Shown here piece after piece: positions 17,022-26,423 of a DNA stretch of 64,000 nt; within the stretch, counting starts at the first letter, position 1; every line of letters begins with the position of its first letter. Source of the DNA: a candidate division KSB1 bacterium (GTDB lineage: Bacteria; Zhuqueibacterota; Zhuqueibacteria; Zhuqueibacterales; Zhuqueibacteraceae); assembly GCA_034506255.1 (NCBI GenBank), contig JAPDPX010000005.1:372001-436000 (forward strand), in the 5' to 3' direction. The notes beneath the pieces were generated by a model. That model saw nothing but the letters and a program-made list of their open reading frames with translations. It was not told the origin of the DNA and searched no databases. The position numbers and the translations under genes were made by a program.

Positions 17022-18425
17022 TCAGTTGCGATTCACCACCGCCGCCGACAACTCCGCCTCACACACCAGCTCGTTGGCGACATACGCTTTGCCCGCCATC
17101 TTGCAGAGCGATTGCCGCAGCTTGAGCAGTTCCAGCTCGAAGATGATCTGATCACCCGGCCGCACCGGCTTGCGGAACTTCACCTTGTCCAGCCCGGTGA
17201 AGTACACCAGCTTGTCCTCCGGGTTGCTTTGCGTGTTGAGCAGCAAAATGCCGCCCACCTGCGCCATGGCCTCGAGAATCAGCACGCCCGGCATGATGGG
17301 ATGGCCGGGAAAGTGGCCCTGGAAGAACGGCTCGTTCAAGGTGACGTTCTTCAATCCCACCACCCGTTCGCGCGGGACGAGATCGATGATGCGATCCACC
17401 AGCACGAAAGGATAGCGGTGCGGCAGAATCTTCTGAATCGCCTGGGCATCGAAAACGTAATCGCCGGTGAGCTTGCCCTGGTATTTCGAGGTGATTTGAA
17501 TCTTCTCGTATTCCTTGCGGATGCGCTTGACCAACTCGACGTTGGCGGCATGGCCGGAGCGCGCCGCCTGGATGTGGGCTTTCAGCCGCACCCCCAGCAG
17601 TGCCAGATCCCCGAGCAGATCGAGCGCCTTGTGGCGCACCGGCTCGTTCTTGAAGCGGAAATGCTGCTCGCCGTTGAGGATGCCGTTGTTGTCCAGACGG
17701 ATCTCACCGGAGACGCCGAACATTTCCTTCAGCCGGCCGATTTCACCGGGTTCGATCTTGCGGTCGACGATGACAATGGCGTTGTCGAGGTTGCCGCCCT
17801 TGATCAGCCCCCGCTGGTAGAGCGCCTCGACTTCGGAGAGAAAGCAGAAGGTGCGGGCCGGGGCAAACTCGGTTTCGAACTCGTCCTGCAGGGAATACAT
17901 GGCGGTGTATTGCGTGCCGAGTGCGGGGTTCTTGTAGTCGATGAGAAAGGTGATGCGAAATTCATCGGAGGGAAACACCACGATGTCGACACCGCGTTTG
18001 TCATCGGAATAGGCGATGGTCTTTTCGATCACCAGGTAGTCGCGCGGCGAATCCTGCTCCACGATGCCGGCCTGCTTGAGCATGTTGACGAAGGGCAGGG
18101 CGCTGCCGTCGAACACCGGTGGCTCGTTGCTGTCCAGCTCGATGATCAGGTTATCGACCATCATGCCCATCAAGGCGGCCAGCACATGTTCGACGGTGTG
18201 CACCACCACCTCCCCGCGGCCGATGGTGGTGCCGCGCGAAATGTCGATGACGTTGTCGATGTCGGCCTTGATGAGCGGCTGGCCGGGCAGATCGGCACGC
18301 CGAAAAAAGATGCCGGTGTTGGGCGGTGCCGGATGAAACGTCATGGTGGAATTGTTGCCGGTGTGCAAGCCCACACCGGTAATCGAAACAGACTGGGCGA
18401 TCGTTCGCTGTTTTTCCAGCAGCAT
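17022..18425 (-). CDS. lpxC-fabZ: Bifunctional LpxC deacetylase / FabZ dehydratase
   Basis: A 467-residue fusion. Residues 1-310 are LpxC, the zinc deacetylase that commits UDP-acyl-GlcNAc to lipid A, with zinc ligands in VVHTVEHVLAAL and RHKALDLLGDLALLG. Residues about 325-467 are FabZ, the 3-hydroxyacyl-ACP dehydratase, with active-site His and Glu in FFQGHFPGHPIMPGVLILEA. The two compete for the same hydroxyacyl-ACP pool, so fusion fixes their ratio. Such fusions are known in Bacteroidota, Chlorobiota and relatives. GAGGGAGTGTTG directly before ATG 18425 supports this start over the in-frame ATG at 18446. It lies between lpxD and lpxA. Confidence 0.95.
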   Translation of the reverse strand: MLLEKQRTIAQSVSITGVGLHTGNNSTMTFHPAPPNTGIFFRRADLPGQPLIKADIDNVIDISRGTTIGRGEVVVHTVEHVLAALMGMMVDNLIIELDSNEPPVFDGSALPFVNMLKQAGIVEQDSPRDYLVIEKTIAYSDDKRGVDIVVFPSDEFRITFLIDYKNPALGTQYTAMYSLQDEFETEFAPARTFCFLSEVEALYQRGLIKGGNLDNAIVIVDRKIEPGEIGRLKEMFGVSGEIRLDNNGILNGEQHFRFKNEPVRHKALDLLGDLALLGVRLKAHIQAARSGHAANVELVKRIRKEYEKIQITSKYQGKLTGDYVFDAQAIQKILPHRYPFVLVDRIIDLVPRERVVGLKNVTLNEPFFQGHFPGHPIMPGVLILEAMAQVGGILLLNTQSNPEDKLVYFTGLDKVKFRKPVRPGDQIIFELELLKLRQSLCKMAGKAYVANELVCEAELSAAVVNRN

Positions 18426-18531
18426 CAACACTCCCTCACGAAACATTTTCTGAACCGGTCGCGCGCTGCCGCGCCGCCAGTGACCGGCGGCGCAAGGGAC
18501 AGCACCGGCTCGCGCTCTTCTTCCTCACACC

Positions 18532-19599
18532 TCAGTCATCCCTCAGGCCATTCGCGGCCGACGGCAACCGGCCGGTGGCGGCCAGCAGCTTCTCCAGCGT
18601 CCGGACGCGCTTGAGCAACTCCGGCAGCCGGCGTATGGCGGCTTCCTCGCGCCGGGCCTGGGCATGATCGCGGGCGGGATAGCCGGAAACCACCATGCCC
18701 GGCGGGATCGATTTCGTCACGCCCGCCTGCGCTCCGAACGTGGTGCGGTCGCCAATCTCGATGTGGCCCACAAATCCGACCTGGCCGGCAATCGTCACCT
18801 CGCGGCCGATTTTGGTGCTGCCGGAGATGCCGGTCTGCGCCGCAATCACGGTATGCTCACCGATTTCAACATTGTGCGCGACGTGAATCAGGTTGTCGAG
18901 CTTGGCGCCGCGCCGCAGATGCGTCTGGCCGAAGGTGCCGCGATCGATCGTGCAGTTGGCGCCGATTTCGACCTCGTCCTCGATCACCACGGTGCCGAGA
19001 TGCGGAATCTTGTGGTAGCGCCCCTCGTGCCGCAGATAGCCAAAGCCGTCCGAGCCGATCACGCTGCCGAATTGAATGATGACATTGCGGCCGATCACCA
19101 CCTCGTGGCCGAGGCAAACGTGGGGGAACAGCACACTGTTTGTGCCGATGCGCACCTTCGCCCCCACATAGCAATGTGCGCCAATCTGCACGCCATCACC
19201 AATCTCACACCCGGCTTCGACCACGGCATACGGCCCGATGCTGACCTCCCGGCCGACGCGCGCCCGCGGGTGCACCTGCGCGGTGGCCGCGATGCCGTGC
19301 GTCACCTCGGGCCCGGGCAAAACCTTCTGGAGAATCCTGATAAAGGCAAAATAGGGGTTGTCAACGCGGATCAGCGCGCAGCGGCTGCTGGTCGCCGCCA
19401 GATTCCTGGCCAGCAACACCGCGGCCGCCGGCGTGCGCTCGAGCTGATCCAGAAAACGGGGCTGCGCAATGAAAGTCAGATCACCGCCGGCTGCCTGCTC
19501 GATGGGAGCCACGCCGGTGATCACAGTGTCGGGATTGCCCTCCACCTCCCCGCCGACGTGCCGCGCCAGCTCCGCGAGACGTATAGGCTCGATTTTCAC
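18532..19599 (-). CDS. lpxD: UDP-3-O-acylglucosamine N-acyltransferase
   Basis: A 355-residue protein with an N-terminal uridine-binding domain (about 1-100, including DLTFIAQPRFLDQL), a hexapeptide-repeat beta-helix (about 105-320) and a short C-terminal helix. The catalytic His lies in LIHVAHNVEIGEHTVIA. The enzyme adds the second hydroxyacyl chain to the lipid A precursor. The start is GTG 19599, preceded by AGGAG at a good distance. It is followed by lpxC-fabZ and lpxA on the same strand, the usual lipid A order in this superphylum. Confidence 0.95.
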   Translation of the reverse strand: MKIEPIRLAELARHVGGEVEGNPDTVITGVAPIEQAAGGDLTFIAQPRFLDQLERTPAAAVLLARNLAATSSRCALIRVDNPYFAFIRILQKVLPGPEVTHGIAATAQVHPRARVGREVSIGPYAVVEAGCEIGDGVQIGAHCYVGAKVRIGTNSVLFPHVCLGHEVVIGRNVIIQFGSVIGSDGFGYLRHEGRYHKIPHLGTVVIEDEVEIGANCTIDRGTFGQTHLRRGAKLDNLIHVAHNVEIGEHTVIAAQTGISGSTKIGREVTIAGQVGFVGHIEIGDRTTFGAQAGVTKSIPPGMVVSGYPARDHAQARREEAAIRRLPELLKRVRTLEKLLAATGRLPSAANGLRDD

Positions 19600-19709
19600 T
19601 GCTGCTCCTGGCTGGTCATAGGAACACGAAGAGGTGCCAGATCAACCTTTCGGCGGCTCCGAAAGCGCAATCTGAACACCTCCAAAGACGCGCATGGGCA
19701 GCACGAGGG

Positions 19710-20309
19710 TTATTTGTTCGCGCCGGCCGGCTTGGTGGTCGCGACAGTCTTGTTCAGCTCCTCCAGGACACGCGCAGTCAGGTCCACCTGGTTGGGACCG
19801 GCGTAGAGGATGATGTTGGCCGCGTTGTCAAAGACATAGTCGAAGCGGTCCTGCTCGCCGATCTTTTTCACGGCATTGACGATCTTGTCGCTCAGCGGCT
19901 GCATGATCTCGGCCTGCTTTTTCTCGCCCTCGCCGTTCTGCCCCCATTTCTCCTGGGCATACTGCTGGATGCGCAGCTCGAGATTCTGCAGTTCAAGCAG
20001 CTTCTCACGCTTCTTCTCCTCGCTCAACAACAGCGCCTGCGACTCCAGCTCGTCGCGTTTTTGGGCAAACTCGCGGCGCATGTTGTTGAACTCCTCCTCC
20101 CAGCCCTTGTTGATTTCGTCGAACTGCCTGCGCGCATCCTGCGCTTCCTTGAAGCCTTCCAGGATTTTCTGGGTATTGACATGGCCGACTTTCAACTGGG
20201 CAGCGGCCGGGTTGGCGTGCAGCAGGAACAGCAGCATGAGAAAACCGCCAAGCCACAGGTAGGATGCCTTCACTCCTGCCTCCTTGAGCTTTAAGGACTG
20301 ATGATTCAT
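19710..20309 (-). CDS. skp: Skp/OmpH-family periplasmic chaperone
   Basis: A 199-residue protein with a signal peptide ending NPAAAQ (about residue 37). Mature residues begin LKVGHVNTQKILEGF, the conserved Skp strand. A long charged coiled-coil (about residues 60-140, Glu/Lys/Gln-rich) follows and then a C-terminal strand. Skp trimers hold unfolded outer-membrane proteins between Sec and BamA. ATG 20309 gives a normal signal peptide; an earlier in-frame codon would put about 42 unrelated residues in front. It follows bamA after 31 bases and precedes lpxD, as in many diderm genomes. Confidence 0.9.
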   Translation of the reverse strand: MNHQSLKLKEAGVKASYLWLGGFLMLLFLLHANPAAAQLKVGHVNTQKILEGFKEAQDARRQFDEINKGWEEEFNNMRREFAQKRDELESQALLLSEEKKREKLLELQNLELRIQQYAQEKWGQNGEGEKKQAEIMQPLSDKIVNAVKKIGEQDRFDYVFDNAANIILYAGPNQVDLTARVLEELNKTVATTKPAGANK

Positions 20310-20340
20310 GGTGGGTGTGGGTTGTGCAAATTGTTTGAAG

Positions 20341-22692
20341 TTAAAAACTGCGGCCAAAGATGAAATGCGGCTTCCACTGGCCTTTGCGCTTGCCGGTGGT
20401 GCTGTCGATGTGATCGAAACCGTAACCGTAGTCAAAGCCGATCACGCCCAGCAGCGGCATGAACAACCGCGCGCCGAGGCCCACCGAACGGCGCAGATTG
20501 TAGGGATCCATCCGGGCAAAATCCGGCCAGGTGTTGCCCGCTTCCGCGAAGACCAAGCCGAACACCGTGGGGTTGGGCGAAATCGGCACGCGCCACTCGG
20601 CGGTGTACTTCAGCATGGCCTTGCCGCCGATGCGGTACTGGCCGAAATCAGAAGAGGTCAAAGGATCGTCATAGCCACGCAGGGCGATGGAATTGGATGA
20701 CATTCCCGAGCCGCCCATGAAGAAAAACTCGGTGTACGGAATCCGGCTGTCTTTCTTCAGACCATCGAGATAGCCGGCCTGAAAGCTGGTGAACAGCACG
20801 AAGGGGCCGAAAGTCGGAAAGAACCAATCCGCCTGCAGTTGATGTTTGTGATAACTGACGTTGCCCTGCAGGGGGCCGCCCGCGAGATCACTGGTGAGTG
20901 ACACCTGCGAGCCGGCGGTGGGGAACTCCGGCCGGTTCAGGCTGTTGCGAGTGAAAATGTGCGTGATCGAGCTTTGCGTGAAGGGACGATCTTCCAGCCC
21001 GATGGCGCGCAGTTGGGCGGGCGTGTATGCCGCCAAATCCTCCCGGAAGTCGGAATACTCGAACGTTTGCAGACGATAGATCCAGTCGGTGCGGAAAAAA
21101 TCATCCGGCCAGGACAAACGACGGCCCACCCGCAGCGAACCGCCGGTGCTGCGGTAGCCGTAAGCGTCGTAGGTGTAAACCCGCGAGCGCTTGGTGTCGA
21201 ACACGCTGATGCCGGTCAGCGTGGGCGAATCGAAGAGCCAGGGTTCGGTAAACGAAAGCTGAAAGGAGCGGAAACTGCGGCCGAAATTCCAGTCGAAGGA
21301 GAGTCGCTGGCCATTGCCGAGAAAATTGTTCATCGAAACGCCGATGGCACCGATGAGCTTGTCGCGCTCACTCCAGCCTGCACTCATGTTGGCGGTGTCG
21401 GTGGACTTTTCCACGACCTCCAGCGAAATATCGACTTTCTCATCGTCGATCGGATGCACGTCGGGCTTGACATCGGAGAAATAATTGAGCACGAACACTT
21501 CCCGCTGGCTGCGAATCAGCATGTTGCGGCTGAAGATGTCGCCCGGCCGGATGAACAGTTCCCGGCGAATCACCTTTTCCTTGGTCTTGGTGTTGCCGGA
21601 GATGCGAATCTTGTTGACGGTGACGGCCTTGCCCTCCGTGACAAGGAAGTGCAAATCGACGCGGTTGCCCTCCCGCACCTTCTCCACCGGGTTGACAGTG
21701 GCATAAATGTAGCCGGCGTCATAATACAGGCTGCCCAGGCGCTCGGTGACCGCTTCACGAATTTTCTTGGAGCTGTAAACGTCGCCGGGGCCGAAGCCGA
21801 GCATGGCGGCCAGCACGCGGCTGTCGTAGATGGTGTTGCCCTCCCAGGTGATGTCGCCAATGGTGTGCCGCTCGCCCTCATTGAGCCAGAGGTCGATGAA
21901 CATGTCCTTCTTTTGCGGGCTGTAGGAAATCGAATCCCGCACGAACTCGACGTCCCGGAAGCCCTGGGAGCGGTAGAACTCCAGCACCAGCTCGCGGTCC
22001 TCCCGGTATTTTTCCGCATCGAAATCGCCACCGCCGAAGAAGCCGTTCTCCTTGGTCTTCTTCATCTGCTTGCGCAACTTTTTGTTGGAGAAGGCGGAGT
22101 TGCCGTGAAAGGTGATCTTTTCGATTTGTACTTTGTTGCCTTCTTCGATTTTGATGGTGAGATCGACGCGGTCGTCGCCCGCGGGGGTCAGAGCCGGCTC
22201 CACCTTGGCCAGCAGGTAACCCTTGCTGGCATAGAGTTTCTTGATCTTGCGGCGCACGCGCGCGGCTTCGCGCGGGCTCATCACCTGGCCTTTGAAGAAG
22301 GTCAGCTCCTTTTCCAGATCCTTCTTGCTGATTTTGTCGTTGCCGCTCAACTCGATCTTGTTCAGGCGCGGAAACTCACGGACGCGAATAATGAGGTAAA
22401 CACCGTCGCCGACCTGTTTCTCCAGCAGAATGGCAATGTCGTCGAACATGTCCAGTCCGGCAAGCTGGCGAATGGCATCCTGAATGTCATCGCCGGTGAT
22501 TTTCTCGCCAACGGCCAGGCCCGAGCTGAGCCGGACAAAGTTGGCATCGGCGGTTTTGTTGCCTTCGACGGAGAGGCCGAGGATACTGTAGGAGGTCTGC
22601 CGCGGTTGGGCGGGAACGCTGGCGAACCACATCAACAAGAGATAGACAGGCAGTATGCTGGCAGAGAAACGGTGCAATTTTTCCCAACTCAT
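20341..22692 (-). CDS. bamA: Outer-membrane protein assembly factor BamA
   Basis: A 783-residue Omp85 protein: a signal peptide (about residues 1-30), five POTRA domains (about 35-410, e.g. SVEGNKTADANFVR and ISGNTKTKEKVIRRELFIRPGD) and a 16-strand C-terminal barrel. The conserved loop-6 motif appears near the end as RIGGKAMLKYTAEWRVP, and the last residue is Phe. BamA inserts beta-barrel proteins into the outer membrane and is essential. ATG 22692 gives a good signal peptide; its ribosome binding site (CCAGGGTG) is only moderate. A well-spaced promoter lies 40 bases upstream. It is the first gene of the envelope cluster. Confidence 0.95.
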   Translation of the reverse strand: MSWEKLHRFSASILPVYLLLMWFASVPAQPRQTSYSILGLSVEGNKTADANFVRLSSGLAVGEKITGDDIQDAIRQLAGLDMFDDIAILLEKQVGDGVYLIIRVREFPRLNKIELSGNDKISKKDLEKELTFFKGQVMSPREAARVRRKIKKLYASKGYLLAKVEPALTPAGDDRVDLTIKIEEGNKVQIEKITFHGNSAFSNKKLRKQMKKTKENGFFGGGDFDAEKYREDRELVLEFYRSQGFRDVEFVRDSISYSPQKKDMFIDLWLNEGERHTIGDITWEGNTIYDSRVLAAMLGFGPGDVYSSKKIREAVTERLGSLYYDAGYIYATVNPVEKVREGNRVDLHFLVTEGKAVTVNKIRISGNTKTKEKVIRRELFIRPGDIFSRNMLIRSQREVFVLNYFSDVKPDVHPIDDEKVDISLEVVEKSTDTANMSAGWSERDKLIGAIGVSMNNFLGNGQRLSFDWNFGRSFRSFQLSFTEPWLFDSPTLTGISVFDTKRSRVYTYDAYGYRSTGGSLRVGRRLSWPDDFFRTDWIYRLQTFEYSDFREDLAAYTPAQLRAIGLEDRPFTQSSITHIFTRNSLNRPEFPTAGSQVSLTSDLAGGPLQGNVSYHKHQLQADWFFPTFGPFVLFTSFQAGYLDGLKKDSRIPYTEFFFMGGSGMSSNSIALRGYDDPLTSSDFGQYRIGGKAMLKYTAEWRVPISPNPTVFGLVFAEAGNTWPDFARMDPYNLRRSVGLGARLFMPLLGVIGFDYGYGFDHIDSTTGKRKGQWKPHFIFGRSF

Positions 22693-22732
22693 TACGTGAA
22701 CACCCTGGCTTGATTTTGATTTAAAGCGGCGC

Positions 22733-22761
22733 AAGGTAGCAATTTTTTGAAGGAATGTAAA
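22733..22761 (-). promoter_or_regulatory. Promoter for the bamA-lpxA cluster
   Basis: On the minus strand TTTACA (22761-22756), 17 bases and TACCTT (22738-22733), about 40 bases before the bamA start codon. It is the only good promoter found for the cluster. Confidence 0.5.
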
Positions 22762-23571
22762 GCAGATTTTTCATGGTGCTATGCTGATTCGTGCGGGGCA
22801 AGGCATGACGGAGGCATTAAAAGCCGGGAATGTGCCTCACACCCGGCCATCCGCTTCATCTTCATTCCGGCCAACCAGCAAGTTCCTGTCAAAATGGGCA
22901 CAAGGCACACTCTTGCGTGGAAGTTCCGTTTGTGCGGGGGAAAGATGACGGTGCAAGCGGGCGGTTGCCTTGTGAAGTGCTCGCGCGCGACTCGATCGCT
23001 GCAAGCATCTCTGCAATTCCGCACGGAGCCTTTTTCATGCTCTTCCAGCCATTAGACGCCCGCCTGCGCCATTTGGTTCTAGGCCGCGGGAAAATGCCGG
23101 CCGTGACTGCGGGCGGTTGCCGCCTTCCGACAACAGCGCCTCCTGCTTCGCTTGCCGAAAACAACACCGTCACAGACCGGTCTGCCGCTGCGTTGCGGTG
23201 AGCCGCCGGGCGGCAAAGATGTGTGCGGCGGAAAAAACGGTTGACTTTTTGTGATTTGACCCTTATTTTCAAGCCGCTTTTTAAACGTGCTCAGGATTTG
23301 AGACGTGTGGTGAGTTGGGTTTCGGGCTTGTGGCCCGCTGATAAAGTACGTCAGTTGCGCCGGTGATCCCGGGCGCGACGGTCTCCAATCATCATGAAAA
23401 TGATTCGTCCATAAGAGCAGGCGGGACGCCGCGATACATTTTCATCACCAGGAACACCAGACGAAGACGATATCAGTTACAGCCTGTTGTCAACAACTCT
23501 GCTCCCACCACAAGATTGTCTCCAATCTTGACCCGCAATCAATCGTCAATGCACCAGTGTTACTTCTCCCC
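22762..23571. other. Intergenic region upstream of tRNA-Val and thrS
   Basis: About 800 bases between the bamA promoter and tRNA-Val without a convincing gene. TTGACT (23241-23246) and TTATTT (23263-23268) are spaced by 16 bases and could start a transcript of about 300 leader bases before the tRNA. A short CGGGC-TTGTG-GCCCG hairpin lies near 23325-23340. No T-box anticodon bulge or other thrS riboswitch feature was recognised. Confidence 0.4.
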
Positions 23572-23646
<75 letters not shown>

Positions 23647-23683
23647 CTTTTCATTTAAGCTGAACGTGCAACGAGCTCCGGTT

Positions 23684-25615
23684 ATGAACGAACAGATCCA
23701 GGTGCAATTCCCCGACGGCAGCACCCGGCAATACCCCAGGGGCATTCGGCCGCGGGAGATTGTGCAGGAGTTGAGCCGCTCACTTGCGGAGAAGGCGCTG
23801 GTGGCGCGCTTCAACGGCAGGCTGATTGATCTCAACCGGCCATTGCTGGAGGACGGCACGCTGCAGTTCCTCACCTGGGAGGATCCCGAGGGCATGCAAG
23901 TGTACTGGCACTCCAGCTCGCACATCATGGCGCATGCCATCAAAGCCCTCTATCCCGAGGCGCAGTTCGGCGTGGGCCCGCCCATCGAAAACGGCTTCTA
24001 CTATGACGTCGACGTCGCCACCAAGCTGACCGGCGATGACCTGCGCCGCATCGAAGCCAAGATGCAGGAGATCATTGCCGCCGATCAACCCTTTCAGCGG
24101 GAGGAGCTGGACAAGGCCGAGGCCGTGCGACTGTTCCAGCGCCGGCAGGACCAATACAAACTCGAGCTGCTGCGCGACCTGGAAGATGACCGGCCGAGCG
24201 TCTATCACGAAGGCGATTTCGTGGATTTGTGCCGCGGCCCGCATGTGCCGAGCACCGGTGTCATCAAGCATTTCAAACTGCTGAACCTGGCAGGCGCCTA
24301 CTGGCGCGGCAGCGAGAAAAACAAAATGCTGCAGCGCATCTACGGCATCTCCTTCCCCAAAAGGGAGATGCTGCAGCAGCATTTGCAGTTGCTGGAAGAG
24401 GCTAAAAAACGCGATCATCGCCGCCTGGGCCAGGAGTTGGAGATCTTCCACCTCTCTCCCAGCGTCGGCGGCGGCCTGCCGCTCTGGCTGCCGAACGGCA
24501 CGGTGATCCGCGAAACGCTGGAGGCTTTTTTGCGGCAGGAGCAGCGCGCACGCGGCTACCTGCCGGTGATCACGCCGCACCTTGCCAATTTGAGTCTGTA
24601 CCGCACCAGCGGGCACTATCCCTATTACAAGGACAGCCAGTTTCCTCCGCTCAAGCTGGAAGACGAGGAATTTCTGCTGAAGCCGATGAACTGCCCGCAC
24701 CACCACATCATCTACATGAGCCGGCCGCGCAGCTATCGCGAGCTGCCACTGCGGCTGGCGGAATTCGGCACGGTTTACCGCTATGAGCAGTCGGGCGAGT
24801 TGAACGGGCTCACGCGCGTGCGCGGCTTCACCCAGGATGATGCACACATCTATTGCACGCAGGACCAGGTGCGCGAGGAAATCCGTGCCACGGTGGAACT
24901 GACCCAGCTTGTGTTTCAAACCTTCGACATGAAGGTGCGGGTGCGGCTTTCCTTTCGCGATGACAATGTCGAGAAATACGGCGGCGAGGCGCAATTTTGG
25001 GAGCGGGCGCAAAGCGAGATCAAGGAAGTCGCCGAGGCGATGGGCCTGGATTACTTCATTGGCCTGGGCGAGGCTTCATTCTACGGCCCCAAGATCGACT
25101 TCATGATTCGCGATGCCCTGGGCCGCACCTGGCAGCTCGGCACGGTGCAGGTGGACTATGTGATGCCGGAGCGCTTTCAACTCGAATACGTCGGCAGCGA
25201 CAACAAGAAACACCGGCCGGTGGTGATCCATCGCGCGCCATTTGGCTCGATGGAGCGCTTTATCGGCATTCTGATCGAGCATTTTGCCGGTGCTTTCCCC
25301 CTGTGGCTGGCACCGCTGCAAGTGGTGGTGATGCCGATCACCGATGCCCAGCTCGATTATGCCCGTGAGGTGGAGCAACGCCTGCGGGCGTGTGGTTTGC
25401 GCAGCCACCTGGATGACCGCCCGGAAAAAATCAACTACAAGATCCGGGAGGCGGAAACCAAAAAGACGCCCTACATGGTCATTGTCGGCGCCAAGGAGGT
25501 GGCCTCCCGCCAGATTGCCGTGCGCAAACGCAAAGTCGGCGATCTCGGCATCTTCAGCCTCGAAGCATTTGCCCGGCAGTTGCAGGAGGAGATCGCACAC
25601 AAAACCCTGTCCTGA
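23684..25615 (+). CDS. thrS: Threonyl-tRNA synthetase
   Basis: A 643-residue class II synthetase. The order is an N-terminal TGS domain (1-65), an editing domain with HSSSHIMAHA (about 85-95) and DLCRGPHVPSTG, a catalytic core with the zinc Cys in LKPMNCPHHHIIY and motif 2 GTVYRYEQSGELNGLTRVRG, motif 3 near GSMERFIGILIEH and a C-terminal anticodon domain (about 540-643). It charges tRNA-Thr. ATG 23684 places the TGS strand correctly; a GTG 18 bases earlier is possible and ribosome binding is weak for both. It leads the infC-rpmI-rplT-pheST block, an order conserved in many bacteria. Confidence 0.96.
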   Translation: MNEQIQVQFPDGSTRQYPRGIRPREIVQELSRSLAEKALVARFNGRLIDLNRPLLEDGTLQFLTWEDPEGMQVYWHSSSHIMAHAIKALYPEAQFGVGPPIENGFYYDVDVATKLTGDDLRRIEAKMQEIIAADQPFQREELDKAEAVRLFQRRQDQYKLELLRDLEDDRPSVYHEGDFVDLCRGPHVPSTGVIKHFKLLNLAGAYWRGSEKNKMLQRIYGISFPKREMLQQHLQLLEEAKKRDHRRLGQELEIFHLSPSVGGGLPLWLPNGTVIRETLEAFLRQEQRARGYLPVITPHLANLSLYRTSGHYPYYKDSQFPPLKLEDEEFLLKPMNCPHHHIIYMSRPRSYRELPLRLAEFGTVYRYEQSGELNGLTRVRGFTQDDAHIYCTQDQVREEIRATVELTQLVFQTFDMKVRVRLSFRDDNVEKYGGEAQFWERAQSEIKEVAEAMGLDYFIGLGEASFYGPKIDFMIRDALGRTWQLGTVQVDYVMPERFQLEYVGSDNKKHRPVVIHRAPFGSMERFIGILIEHFAGAFPLWLAPLQVVVMPITDAQLDYAREVEQRLRACGLRSHLDDRPEKINYKIREAETKKTPYMVIVGAKEVASRQIAVRKRKVGDLGIFSLEAFARQLQEEIAHKTLS

Positions 25616-25668
25616 TCCGTGATGACGGGCGGATGAGGCCGGCCCCTCTCCCAGAGCGGCCGGCCGGG

Positions 25669-26217
25669 ATGAACTTCACCAACCCCAAAAGGAGCTTAAC
25701 AGTCACGTCACAACAAAAAAAGTTCATTCGGATCAACCATCAGATTCGTGTGCCCAAGGTACGGCTTATCGGAGCTGATGGCACCCAAGTGGGAATCGTT
25801 TCCATTCAGGAGGCGCAAGCCGCCGCCGAAGCAGCCGGTCTCGATCTGGTCGAAATCGCGCCCCAGGCCGATCCCCCTGTTTGCCGGGTCATGGACTTTG
25901 GCAAATACAAGTATGAGCTGGGCAAGAAGGAGAAGGACAGCCGCAAAAAAGCGGCGGTCATTCACGTCAAGGAAGTGCGGTTCCGCCCCAAAATCGAGGA
26001 ACACGATTTCAACTTCAAGTCCAAGCACATGCGGGAATTCCTGGAGAAGGGCGATAAAGTCAAAGCCACGGTCACGTTTCGCGGGCGGGAGATGGTGCAC
26101 CGGGAGTTTGGCGAGGCGGTAATCAACCGCCTGATTGAGTCGCTCGCCGACATCGCCAAGGTGGAGCGGCAGGTGCAAGAAGGCCGCAATCTCGTGATAT
26201 ATTTCGTGAAAAAGTAA
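25669..26217 (+). CDS. infC: Translation initiation factor IF-3
   Basis: IF-3 with its N-terminal domain (RINHQIRVPKVRLIGADG), lysine-rich linker (KKEKDSRKKA) and C-terminal domain (VKEVRFRPKIEEHDFNFK, KVKATVTFRGREM). It blocks premature 50S joining and rejects wrong start codons. The start is uncertain. ATG 25669 has only a weak ribosome binding site. A strong AAGGAG (25689-25694) instead sits just before codons GTC 25702 and ACG 25705, where family similarity begins. Many infC genes use a rare start codon so that IF-3 represses its own synthesis, and this layout would fit. With the ATG the protein is 182 residues; from ACG it would be 170. Confidence 0.9.
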   Translation: MNFTNPKRSLTVTSQQKKFIRINHQIRVPKVRLIGADGTQVGIVSIQEAQAAAEAAGLDLVEIAPQADPPVCRVMDFGKYKYELGKKEKDSRKKAAVIHVKEVRFRPKIEEHDFNFKSKHMREFLEKGDKVKATVTFRGREMVHREFGEAVINRLIESLADIAKVERQVQEGRNLVIYFVKK

Positions 26218-26250
26218 ACACCTGAATTTGGCATGTTCTTTATTACCTGA

Positions 26251-26367
26251 CCTGAGAATAAGTTCTCAGGCTCAAAGCTGAAACCGTCTGGAAGTGGCCG
26301 CCCACCAATCGGGTGATAAGCCCGCCCCAGCCGACTCGAGCTTTGAGCCTGCGACGTCAACCGCAGG
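26251..26367 (+). promoter_or_regulatory. Structured rpmI-rplT leader, probable L20 control region
   Basis: The 206 bases between infC and rpmI fold strongly. CCTGAGAA / TTCTCAGG (26251-26258 with 26263-26270) is a perfect hairpin with TAAG loop. GGCTCAAAGCT (26269-26279) pairs with AGCTTTGAGCC (26339-26349), an 11-bp perfect long-range stem. CCTGCG / CGCAGG (26348-26353 with 26362-26367) follows. The second stem shares two bases with each neighbour, so the stems are partly mutually exclusive. In other bacteria L20 represses this operon by binding such a leader; that this is the same mechanism is inferred. Confidence 0.55.
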
Positions 26368-26423
26368 CGGTGGGGGCAACATGACCCATGCAAAATTCAG
26401 GAAACAAGCAAAGTGAGAGCATC

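Noticed and set aside
22747-23272. Overlapping short open frames upstream of tRNA-Val
   Set aside because: They overlap on opposite strands, lack start signals and resemble no protein family.
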